Source: Candidatus Zhuqueibacterota bacterium
GTDB lineage: Bacteria; KSB1; UBA2214
Assembly (NCBI GenBank): GCA_022706175.1
Contig: JAKJDB010000122.1
Coordinates: 1 to 7,193, forward strand
Length of the DNA stretch: 7,193 nt
Reading direction: 5' to 3'
In this document: positions 1 through 6,192 of the stretch, in pieces
How positions within the stretch are numbered: the first letter of the stretch is position 1
Layout: the number at the start of each line of letters is the position of its first letter
The notes under the pieces: generated by a model
Told to the model about the DNA's origin: nothing
The model's input: the letters and a program-made list of their open reading frames with translations, nothing else
The model's database searches: none
Program-made: the position numbers and the translations under genes

Positions 1-557
1 GGATTCTATATTTTTTCGATCACCGGCTCTGGGGCATTTTGCCGTTTGCGACCTTTATTCTGCTCAACTATCTTTTCTACCGGCGCCGGACCTTTTCGCA
101 AATGGATGCGGAAAAAACATCGCCCGGCACTGTGTATTTCGCCATCTCCATTACTCTGCTGTTTTTTTGTTTCTGGTGGCCGGCAGGGCCCATCGACCGA
201 ATCCCGGTCGCCATGGCCGGCATCATGGCCATGACCTGGGGAGACGCCTTCGCCAGTCTGATCGGTCAACCCTGGGGTAAAAAGACCTACACCACCTTCG
301 GCCATTCGCGCTCCTGGCTGGGCAGCGCGGTCATGGCGCTGGTCAGTTTTGCAGCCATCTGGTTGACTTGCACCTGGTTGCCCGGTTCTTCGCTCTCGCC
401 CTTCAGCTCAACCATCGCCTTGCCGGAGCGGCTGTTGTTATCGATCGCGGGAATGATGATCGCCACCGTGGCCGAAGCCCTGTCGCCTGCAGGCACGGAC
501 AATCTCACGGTACCGCTCATCACCAGCTTTTTGCTGTACCTGCTGCAGATGCTTTGA
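1..557 (+). CDS. CTP-dependent lipid/polyprenol kinase family membrane protein (dolichol/phytol kinase-like), 5' partial
   Basis: This is the C-terminal part of a multi-spanning membrane protein that probably phosphorylates a lipid or prenol alcohol with CTP. The family includes dolichol kinase, phytol/farnesol kinase and yeast CTP-dependent diacylglycerol kinase; bacterial members are often labelled phosphatidate cytidylyltransferase. The frame is open from base 3 with no stop, so the start lies off the window. The TTG at 39 is only an in-frame codon and has no ribosome binding site. Seen directly: four or five hydrophobic segments; the motif GDAFASLIGQPWGKK (codons from about 240), matching the family's GD-A-ASLIG-x-x-G-K/R nucleotide-site signature; a following FGHSRSWLGS segment, like the family's K-S-x-E-G-S block; and near the end AEALSPAGTDNLTVPL, the conserved E...DNL-P element. 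Full-length relatives have about 200-230 residues, so about 30-50 are missing. The substrate cannot be read from sequence. A true CDP-diglyceride synthase (CdsA) is less likely because its C-terminal signature is absent. Confidence 0.8.
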   Translation, partial: ILYFFDHRLWGILPFATFILLNYLFYRRRTFSQMDAEKTSPGTVYFAISITLLFFCFWWPAGPIDRIPVAMAGIMAMTWGDAFASLIGQPWGKKTYTTFGHSRSWLGSAVMALVSFAAIWLTCTWLPGSSLSPFSSTIALPERLLLSIAGMMIATVAEALSPAGTDNLTVPLITSFLLYLLQML

Positions 558-566
558 AACAAGGAC

Positions 567-595
567 TTGATCTCGACTCGACAAAGGCCTATATT
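567..595 (+). promoter_or_regulatory. Candidate sigma-70-type promoter upstream of rsgA
   Basis: TTGATC at 567-572 matches four of six positions of the -35 consensus. TATATT at 590-595 matches five of six of the -10 consensus. The spacer is exactly 17 bp. It sits in the 128 bp gap after the kinase stop and would give a leader of roughly 85 nt before rsgA. This is consensus matching only: the organism's own promoter consensus is unknown, and rsgA could equally be read through from upstream. Confidence 0.4.
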
Positions 596-685
596 TAAAG
601 AATCGTATTTGTCCCGCACCGGAATGTTGGCATCCGCCTGCGGAAACCCATTCGAGAACATCTCTAGAACGAAAAGAGTGCGTGG

Positions 686-1771
686 ATGACCCGTACAGAC
701 GACCTCCTGCAGTCCTATGGATTCAACAAAGCCATACAGACCGCCTTCGAGTCCTGCGTCGAACCCGGGCTGGAGCCGGCGCGCGTGATCAGCGCAGGCC
801 GGGAACGGTATCAGGTGCAGACGCGGCAGGCGTCCGCGGTCATGGAGGTGCCGGGTAAATTTTATTTTTCCGCCGCAGATGGACGCGATCTGCCCACAGT
901 GGGAGATTGGACCGTTGTGCGCAGAATCGATGACCAGACCACTCTGTTGCACTCGATTCTGCCGCGTTTCAGCCTCCTTCATCGCAAAACAGCCGGCAAA
1001 CGAACGGATTATCAGCTGCTCGCCGCCAATGTCAACAAGGCGTTCATTCTTTCGGGCTTGGATCAGGAGATCAATCACAGCAGAGTGCTGCGTTATATGG
1101 CCCTGGCGGCTGAAGGCGGCTGTGCGCCGGTTCTGTTGTTCAGCAAAAAAGATCAGCTGACGCCGGAGGGCATCGCGCAGCAGTTGGAGGAGTGCCAACG
1201 TCTTGCCGGAGAGGTTCCCTTTCTGCTTTACAGCGCAGAGGACAGTGACGATCTGGCCAAGATTTTATCCTGGATCATGCCTGGAGAGACCATCTGTTTT
1301 CTCGGCCCGTCGGGCGTGGGCAAATCGACGCTGATCAACCGGCTGGTGGGGCGGCAGATGTTCGCCACCGGAGAGGTTCGCGACAAAGACGCCAAAGGCC
1401 GTCACACCACCACCTTCCGGCAGCTGGTCCTATTGCCCAACGGCGGATTGGTGATCGACAACCCGGGTCTGCGGGAACTGGGCTTTATCGATCTGGCCGC
1501 AGGCCTGGAGGAGACCTTTGCGGATCTCTATGAACTGGCGCAGCAATGCCGCTTCAGAGACTGCACCCATCAGCAAGAACCGGGTTGCGCTTTGCGGCAA
1601 GCGGTGGAAACAAAGCAGGTCACGGCAGAACGTTTTAAAAGCTTTGTCAAATTGTCTTTGGAACAGCGGCAAGCGCAGATCGATCCGCTGGTCCTCGAGT
1701 TGAAACGCAAGCAAAAAGACAAGATACTCGGCAGGGCGATCAAACGGTACAATGAAAACAGGGAAAAATAG
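686..1771 (+). CDS. rsgA: Ribosome small-subunit-dependent GTPase A (RsgA/YjeQ)
   Basis: This is a circularly permuted GTPase that binds the 30S subunit near the decoding centre late in assembly and releases on GTP hydrolysis. Order along the 361 residues: an N-terminal OB-fold region (about 30-95, with PTVGDWTVV at 70-78); then the permuted G motifs, with G4 SKKD at 153-156, G5-like SAE at 183-185, P-loop GPSGVGKST at 207-215, switch I TTT at 241-243 and G3 DNPG at 258-261; then a zinc site C288-x4-C293-x-H295-x5-C301, with the spacing used by the family; then a basic C-terminal helix (about 325-361). Length and order are normal for RsgA. The ATG at 686 is used; only a weak purine-rich stretch (AAGAG, 674-678) precedes it. 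G4 begins with Ser rather than the Asn of classical GTPases, and G3 has Asn where Thr is commoner; both look tolerated in this family. The gene follows a kinase gene by 128 bp and precedes the symporter by 69 bp. The identification is secure. Confidence 0.96.
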   Translation: MTRTDDLLQSYGFNKAIQTAFESCVEPGLEPARVISAGRERYQVQTRQASAVMEVPGKFYFSAADGRDLPTVGDWTVVRRIDDQTTLLHSILPRFSLLHRKTAGKRTDYQLLAANVNKAFILSGLDQEINHSRVLRYMALAAEGGCAPVLLFSKKDQLTPEGIAQQLEECQRLAGEVPFLLYSAEDSDDLAKILSWIMPGETICFLGPSGVGKSTLINRLVGRQMFATGEVRDKDAKGRHTTTFRQLVLLPNGGLVIDNPGLRELGFIDLAAGLEETFADLYELAQQCRFRDCTHQQEPGCALRQAVETKQVTAERFKSFVKLSLEQRQAQIDPLVLELKRKQKDKILGRAIKRYNENREK

Positions 1772-1783
1772 GCCGTAAAAGCC

Positions 1784-1807
1784 AGGCCGTACGAACGGCG
1801 TCGGCCT
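1784..1807 (+). other. Small inverted repeat between rsgA and the symporter
   Basis: AGGCCG (1784-1789) and CGGCCT (1802-1807) can pair over a 12 nt loop. An alternative inner hairpin is GCCGT (1786-1790) with ACGGC (1795-1799) over a four-base loop. No T-run follows, so this is not a good intrinsic terminator. It could be mild transcript structure ahead of the symporter ribosome binding site, or chance in GC-rich DNA. Confidence 0.25.
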
Positions 1808-1828
1808 CCCTTGCTCACACACTGGAAC

Positions 1829-1833
1829 AGGAG
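1829..1833 (+). promoter_or_regulatory. Shine-Dalgarno site that fixes the symporter start
   Basis: AGGAG lies 7 nt before the ATG at 1841. It decides against the in-frame TTG at 1811, which has no such site and would add ten residues unlike the family's N-terminus. Confidence 0.8.
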
Positions 1834-1840
1834 CTCCATC

Positions 1841-3946
1841 ATGTTCTTCCTCGGTTTGCATCTCCTGGATTGGATCGTCATCATTTTCTATTTTGCCCTC
1901 ATGGTTCTGATCGGCAAATGGGCGCAGCGCAAGGTGAAAAACGCCAAGGATTTTTATCAGGGGGGGCGCAGTTTCGGCAAAGTTCTCACCACGTTCATGA
2001 ATTTCGGCAACATCACCAGCGCGGACCAGGCCACCGGCGTCACCCGCGAGATCTATCGGCAGGGCTTATCCGGGTTATGGTTTCAAAACCTGGTGTTGCT
2101 GATCACGCCGTTTTACTGGTTCACCGCGGTGCTGCAAAAGCGGACGCGCTATCTGGGCCCGGGCGATATCTACCTCCACCGGTTTGAGAGCCGGTTTCTG
2201 GCCGGGTTGTACGCTGTCTATATCCTGTTGATCGCGATCTATGGCGGCGCCATGGGGTATCTGCTCACCGGCAAAACCATGCAGGCGCTGATGGTCAAAC
2301 CGGCCGCAGAATACACGGAGGTGGAACAGCGATCGGTGGCGGATTTCACCCGGCTGCAGAGCCTGACGCAAAAACAAACCACCACTCCGTTGACCGTAGA
2401 GGAGAAAAGCGAGCTGTCGCTTTTGACCGAAAAGCAAAAGCGCGGCGACCTGCATGCCTATCACTCTTATCTGAATCTGACTCTGTTTCTGCTCATCTAT
2501 GCCTTTTGCGTGGGCAGTTATACGGTGCTTGGCGGCATGTTCGCCGCAGCCATCAACGACGTCATTCAGGGGTTGCTGATCGTCGTGCTCAGTTTTATCC
2601 TCATCCCCATGGGTCTCATACGTTTGGGCGGATTCAGCGGATTGCACGCCAAGGTGCCGGATTACATGTTCGAGCTGTTCGGCTCGGCCGCCACCAGTGA
2701 ATACACCTGGTATTTCGTCATCACCATGGCGGCCATCAACCTGATCGGCCTGCCGCCGCGCAGCTTTGTCATCGGCGGCGCAGCCAAGGACGACCTGTCG
2801 GCACGCGTGGGCCTGCTGGCCGGCTCGTTCAGCAAAAGGCTGATGATGATCGGCTGGGCTCTGACCGGCCTGATCGCAGTCGGCCTGTATCAGGGACTGG
2901 TGGACGACCCGACCATGATCTGGGGCCATCTCACCCGCGACCTGCTGGGCAAGGGGATGATCGGGCTGATGATCGCCTCGATCATGGCAGCCAACATGTC
3001 CACCATTTCCGCTCAAAGCCTGGAGTGGGGCGCGGCGTTCAGCAACAACATCCTGTTGCCGTTGCGGCCTTCCACCTCGCAGAAATCCCAGGTGTTCGCC
3101 GGCCGCATGGTGATCATGATCATTCTCTTCGCCTCGATCTTTTTCGCTCTGCGCGTCAACGATATATTCGTCATGTTCAAATATGTCCTCTCCGTCGGCA
3201 CCATCATCGGGCCGGCGCTGTGGCTGGTCTATTTCTGGCGCCGGCTGACCACCCGCGCCGTGGTGATCCAGATGATCGTCTCCATTTTCATCACCGTGGT
3301 GATTCCCAATGTGGCGCCCACTTTTGACAGCGTGCGCAAAAATCCGGCGTTGACCGTTCAGACGCGCGAACGGGTGGCGGTGCTGCAAACCCGTGCGCTG
3401 GAGAGCGACGTCGCCGCCGGCCGCGCCGACCGGGTCGGCGAGCTGATCGAAAAACGGCATGTGCAGCCGCCGTCGGCGATCTTTTTCGATGAAGTGGTGC
3501 GGGAAAATCCCGATGATCCGAACTCGCCGCTGGTGGGCAAGGGCGCTTTTCGCAATCAGCTCTACTACCTCTCGCTCATGGGCCTGCCGGTGGCTGATCT
3601 GTCCAAAGCGCAGCTGGCCACCTTTTCGTTCATCTTCGACATCATCCTGCCGTTTCTGCTCCTGTTCGGCATCAGTCTGCTGACGCGGAAAAATTCGGAA
3701 AAGGTGTTGAATGAATTCTACGCCGCGGTACACACGCCCACGGTGGCGGATCAGCAGGAGGACCAGCGCCTGCTCAACGAAGCCATCGCGCATCCGGAAA
3801 AGGTGGAGCAGCGAAAATTGTTTCCCGGCACTCAATGGGAATTCTGGAAGCCGACCAAACTGGACATCTGGGGATTTGTGCTCTGCTGGGCGCTGGTGGC
3901 GGTGATCATCCTGCTGTACATCGTCATCATGAAGATCGGCGCGTAG
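1841..3946 (+). CDS. Sodium:solute symporter (SSS family) with large hydrophilic insertions
   Basis: This is an inner-membrane secondary transporter expected to couple Na+ entry to uptake of an organic solute (sugar, amino acid, carboxylate or similar); the substrate is not readable. The 701 residues hold about 13 hydrophobic helices. Family marks: TM1 near 9-25; the QGGRS segment at 40-44 (family pattern xxGGRS); the TM2 segment TSADQATG at 59-66, whose D62 aligns in position with the Na+-site Asp of PutP; and AANMSTIS at 383-390, where S387 and T388 match the TM8 Na+ ligands (S340/T341 in PutP). Typical family members have about 500-600 residues. The extra length here comes from a charged, helix-prone stretch at about 153-207 after TM3 and a hydrophilic segment at about 492-590 before the last helices, plus a soluble stretch at 616-672. 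A similar late insertion occurs, as I recall, in the large SSS proteins of several environmental phyla. The gene lies 69 bp after rsgA, possibly co-transcribed, and converges on htpG. Confidence 0.92.
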   Translation: MFFLGLHLLDWIVIIFYFALMVLIGKWAQRKVKNAKDFYQGGRSFGKVLTTFMNFGNITSADQATGVTREIYRQGLSGLWFQNLVLLITPFYWFTAVLQKRTRYLGPGDIYLHRFESRFLAGLYAVYILLIAIYGGAMGYLLTGKTMQALMVKPAAEYTEVEQRSVADFTRLQSLTQKQTTTPLTVEEKSELSLLTEKQKRGDLHAYHSYLNLTLFLLIYAFCVGSYTVLGGMFAAAINDVIQGLLIVVLSFILIPMGLIRLGGFSGLHAKVPDYMFELFGSAATSEYTWYFVITMAAINLIGLPPRSFVIGGAAKDDLSARVGLLAGSFSKRLMMIGWALTGLIAVGLYQGLVDDPTMIWGHLTRDLLGKGMIGLMIASIMAANMSTISAQSLEWGAAFSNNILLPLRPSTSQKSQVFAGRMVIMIILFASIFFALRVNDIFVMFKYVLSVGTIIGPALWLVYFWRRLTTRAVVIQMIVSIFITVVIPNVAPTFDSVRKNPALTVQTRERVAVLQTRALESDVAAGRADRVGELIEKRHVQPPSAIFFDEVVRENPDDPNSPLVGKGAFRNQLYYLSLMGLPVADLSKAQLATFSFIFDIILPFLLLFGISLLTRKNSEKVLNEFYAAVHTPTVADQQEDQRLLNEAIAHPEKVEQRKLFPGTQWEFWKPTKLDIWGFVLCWALVAVIILLYIVIMKIGA

Positions 3947-3968
3947 GCCTGAAAACCCGGTACGGAAG

Positions 3969-4010
3969 GATCGCCGTCGTTCCCGGTCAACCGTGCGACC
4001 GAAGGCGATC
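3969..4010 (+). other. Nested imperfect stem-loop just after the symporter stop
   Basis: The outer arms GATCGCC (3969-3975) and GGCGATC (4004-4010) pair perfectly. Inside, GTCG (3976-3979) can pair with CGAC (3996-3999) and CGG (3984-3986) with CCG (3991-3993), leaving an unpaired CGAA at 4000-4003. It starts 22 bases after the stop codon. No T-run follows, so it is better read as 3' transcript structure or a dispersed palindrome than as a stand-alone terminator. Confidence 0.35.
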
Positions 4011-4073
4011 GCTAAGTCCGGCCGCGGCTGAAGCCGAATCCGCTCTTTCTGTCAAGACCGGTAACCCTGAACG

Positions 4074-4110
4074 CAAAAGCCCTTGCTTACTCTGCAAGGG
4101 CTTTTGATTT
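4074..4110. terminator. Bidirectional intrinsic terminator
   Basis: The arms CAAAAGCCCTTGC (4074-4086) and GCAAGGGCTTTTG (4094-4106) are exact reverse complements, 13 bp each, around a 7 nt loop. The stem is GC-rich near the loop and A/T-rich at the base. This gives CTTTT followed by a T-rich stretch on the plus strand, and CTTTTG on the minus strand. It sits 128 bp beyond the symporter stop and 117 bp beyond the htpG stop, so it can end both converging transcripts. The U-run is somewhat short on the minus side. Confidence 0.85.
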
Positions 4111-4222
4111 AATCACCGGCTTCACCATGGCTGTCTTTGCCGGGAAGGACGATGCGACGGCCGGGCCGGGCATGCCTCCATCCTACCAGCTTTTTAGGAC
4201 CGCCGGCATCGGCCTGTAAACG

Positions 4223-6109
4223 TTATTTCTCCCGCTTCACGTACATGTCCGACACCTGCTGCAGCAGCTCCTGCAGGCCTGAGGCAGTGGCCAGCGGATC
4301 GCTCACATAGCCATCCACCCACTGGGCGCTGTCGAACAGGCGCAGGGCCAATTGCGTCAGAAAGGGATCCTGCGGGTTTTTGCGATAGATCTGCTCCATG
4401 TTCTGCAGCAGCGGATGCCGCGGATTGATCTCCATATTGCGCTTGGGCAGCTCGACCTGGTGCTGCATATGCATCATGATGCGCTGCATCTGGCTGGACA
4501 TGAACGAATCGGCGCCCACCAAAAGCGCCGGGCTGTCGACGAGCCGTTCGGAGACGCGCACGTCCTCGACCTTGTCGCCGAGAATGTCCTTGATGCGGCG
4601 CGCCAGATGATCCATATCCTTCTTGTCATAGGTTGCGGCCGGCTTTTCAGCCGTCTTGTCCGGCAAATCGCTCAGCGCCTTGAGGTCCACCTGATCAGCG
4701 GATTTGAACTTTTTCCCCTTGTACTCCATCATGCCCGGCAGGACGAACTCATCGATGGGTTCATAGCAGTACAGCACCTCGATCTCCTTGGCTTTAAAAA
4801 TCTCGAGGATGGGGTTGCGGCTCACCGTTTCGCGCGTCGGGCCGGACAGATAATAGATCTCCCTCTGCTTTTCCGGCATGCGTTCCGTATAGGTCTGCAA
4901 AGAGATCAACTCTTTTTCGTCCGCACATTTGGAGGAATTGAAGCGCAGCAATTCCGCCAGCTTTTCCCGCTGAGTGAAATCGGCATAGCCCTCTTTCAGC
5001 ACGCGGCCGTGCTGCCGCCAGATCTCCAGGTACTTGGCCTCGTCGCTGCACGCCAGATCCTGAAGATGAGCAAGGAATTTACCGACCAGCGTGTTTTTGA
5101 TCTTGAGCAGATGGGGATTTTCCTGCAGGGTCTCGCGCGAGATGTTGAGCGGCAGATCGTCGCTGTCGAGCACGCCGCGGACGAAACGCAGGTAATCGGG
5201 CAGAATCTCCTTGGCGTGATGGTCCACCAGCACACGGCGAACGAACAGCTGCATGCCCTCCTCGTCATGACCAAAGCCCAGGGACTCGCGGCTGCTGCTG
5301 GGCACAAAGAGCAGCGCGTGAAACTGGATCGGCGCATCTGCGGAAAAATGGAGCCGCGTCAAAGGATTTTCCGATTCGACGGCGATGAACTTGAAAAACT
5401 CGTTATACTGCTCTTCGCTGACCTGCGCTTTGGGCTCGCGCCAGATCGCGGATATCTTGTTGATCTGTTCGCCGTTGACGCGGATGGGAAACGGGACAAA
5501 GTTGGAATATTTTTGTATCAGCGACTCGACGCGTTGCTTTTCGCAGAACTCTTTGGCATCCTCGCGCAGAAAGACCTTGATGATGGTGCCGCGGGGCGTC
5601 GCTCCGGCCGGCTGGATGTCATAGGCGCCCTGGCCGTCGCTGCTCCAAACGTGCGCCGGCTGGTCTGCATCGGCGGAGCGCGAGGTCAATTCGACGCGTT
5701 CCGCGACCATAAAAACAGAGTAAAAGCCCACGCCGAAGCGGCCGATCAGATTCAGCCCCGCATCCTGCTGCACCGCCATCTGTTTGAGAAATTCGCTGGT
5801 GCCGGAATGAGCGATGGTGCCGATGTTCTGCACCATCTCCTCCTGCGACATGCCGATGCCGGAATCACGAATGGTAAAGGTCTTTTTGCTCTCATCCAGG
5901 TCGATCCAGATGGCGAACTCGAGATCAGAATCCACCATGGGCTCACCCTTGATCGTTTTAAACCGCGCCTTGTCCAACGCATCCGCGGCATTGGAGATCA
6001 GTTCGCGGATGAAAATTTCACGATGGGTGTAGAGCGAGTGCGAGAGAATATGCAGCAGCTGCTGAATCTCTGCTTTGAATTCGAAAGTTTGAGTGGATGT
6101 TTCAGCCAT
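4223..6109 (-). CDS. htpG: Molecular chaperone HtpG (bacterial Hsp90)
   Basis: This is a cytosolic ATP-dependent homodimeric chaperone that remodels client proteins, usually with the DnaK system. From the chosen start it has 628 residues, close to the usual 610-640. N-terminal GHKL ATPase domain: RELISNAADALDK at 35-47 (catalytic E36, Mg-binding N40), RDSGIGM at 81-87 (adenine-contacting D82), GTIAHSGTSEF at 97-107 (lid), GRFGVGFYS at 123-131 (glycine-rich loop). Middle domain: NISRETLQ at 322-329, with R325 as the conserved arginine reaching the ATP phosphate. C-terminal dimerisation domain from about 510, with SPALLVG at 526-532 and a Met-rich amphipathic helix at 537-548. The charged linker of eukaryotic Hsp90 is absent, as in bacteria. 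Start: AAGGAG at 6125-6120 lies 10 nt before the ATG at 6109. An ATG at 6118 is only 1 nt from that site, and a GTG at 6196 would add 29 residues foreign to the family. The gene follows the phosphoesterase by 83 bp. Confidence 0.98.
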   Translation of the reverse strand: MAETSTQTFEFKAEIQQLLHILSHSLYTHREIFIRELISNAADALDKARFKTIKGEPMVDSDLEFAIWIDLDESKKTFTIRDSGIGMSQEEMVQNIGTIAHSGTSEFLKQMAVQQDAGLNLIGRFGVGFYSVFMVAERVELTSRSADADQPAHVWSSDGQGAYDIQPAGATPRGTIIKVFLREDAKEFCEKQRVESLIQKYSNFVPFPIRVNGEQINKISAIWREPKAQVSEEQYNEFFKFIAVESENPLTRLHFSADAPIQFHALLFVPSSSRESLGFGHDEEGMQLFVRRVLVDHHAKEILPDYLRFVRGVLDSDDLPLNISRETLQENPHLLKIKNTLVGKFLAHLQDLACSDEAKYLEIWRQHGRVLKEGYADFTQREKLAELLRFNSSKCADEKELISLQTYTERMPEKQREIYYLSGPTRETVSRNPILEIFKAKEIEVLYCYEPIDEFVLPGMMEYKGKKFKSADQVDLKALSDLPDKTAEKPAATYDKKDMDHLARRIKDILGDKVEDVRVSERLVDSPALLVGADSFMSSQMQRIMMHMQHQVELPKRNMEINPRHPLLQNMEQIYRKNPQDPFLTQLALRLFDSAQWVDGYVSDPLATASGLQELLQQVSDMYVKREK

Positions 6110-6119
6110 AGCGATCATA

Positions 6120-6125
6120 CTCCTT
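6120..6125 (-). promoter_or_regulatory. Shine-Dalgarno site that fixes the htpG start
   Basis: Read on the minus strand this is AAGGAG within a purine run. It lies 10 nt upstream of the ATG at 6109 (protein start MAETST) and only 1 nt from the ATG at 6118, so initiation at 6109 is preferred. Confidence 0.75.
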
Positions 6126-6159
6126 TTTTCTATCAACCAAGATTCTATGCGACGATCTG

Positions 6160-6184
6160 CCGGCGCCTGGCGTCCATGCGCCGG
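6160..6184 (-). other. GC-rich hairpin in the htpG leader
   Basis: The minus strand carries CCGGCGC (6184-6178), an 11 nt loop, then GCGCCGG (6166-6160), a perfect 7 bp GC stem. It lies 8 bases after the phosphoesterase stop and about 50 bases before the htpG start. No T-run follows it, so it is not a typical terminator. It could protect the htpG mRNA end, mark a processing point or weakly attenuate read-through; these roles are inference. Confidence 0.4.
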
Positions 6185-6192
6185 TGAAGGGC

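Larger units (their letters stand above)
3947..4222. other. Gene-free convergence zone between the symporter and htpG
   Basis: These 276 bp separate two converging genes. I see no open frame with a credible ribosome binding site, no RNA gene and no mobile element. The left part holds a nested imperfect hairpin and the middle holds a strong terminator stem-loop. The right part (4107-4222) is GC-rich, with only weak short repeats such as TCCTA (4181-4185) opposite TAGGA (4195-4199). It would form the 3' untranslated region of htpG. Confidence 0.7.

Noticed and set aside
287..1198. Minus-strand open frame spanning the end of the kinase gene and the start of rsgA
   Set aside because: It overlaps two supported genes on the other strand, has no ribosome binding site and no family pattern.
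1811..1840. TTG at 1811 as the symporter start
   Set aside because: It has no ribosome binding site. AGGAG at 1829-1833 is placed correctly for the ATG at 1841.
2075..3835. Long open frame on the minus strand opposite the symporter (about 586 codons)
   Set aside because: The translation is full of H, Q, D and R with no domain or membrane pattern. It is the shadow of a GC-rich coding strand. The symporter frame has clear family motifs and a strong ribosome binding site.
6142..6147. TAGAAT (minus strand) as a -10 element for htpG
   Set aside because: It matches five of six -10 positions, but 16-18 bp upstream there is only CCAGGC-like sequence with no -35 resemblance and no extended TG motif.
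4352..6187. Long open frame on the plus strand opposite htpG (about 611 codons)
   Set aside because: It has low-information composition and no recognisable motif, and lies entirely antisense to a secure Hsp90 gene. It is explained by codon bias of htpG.
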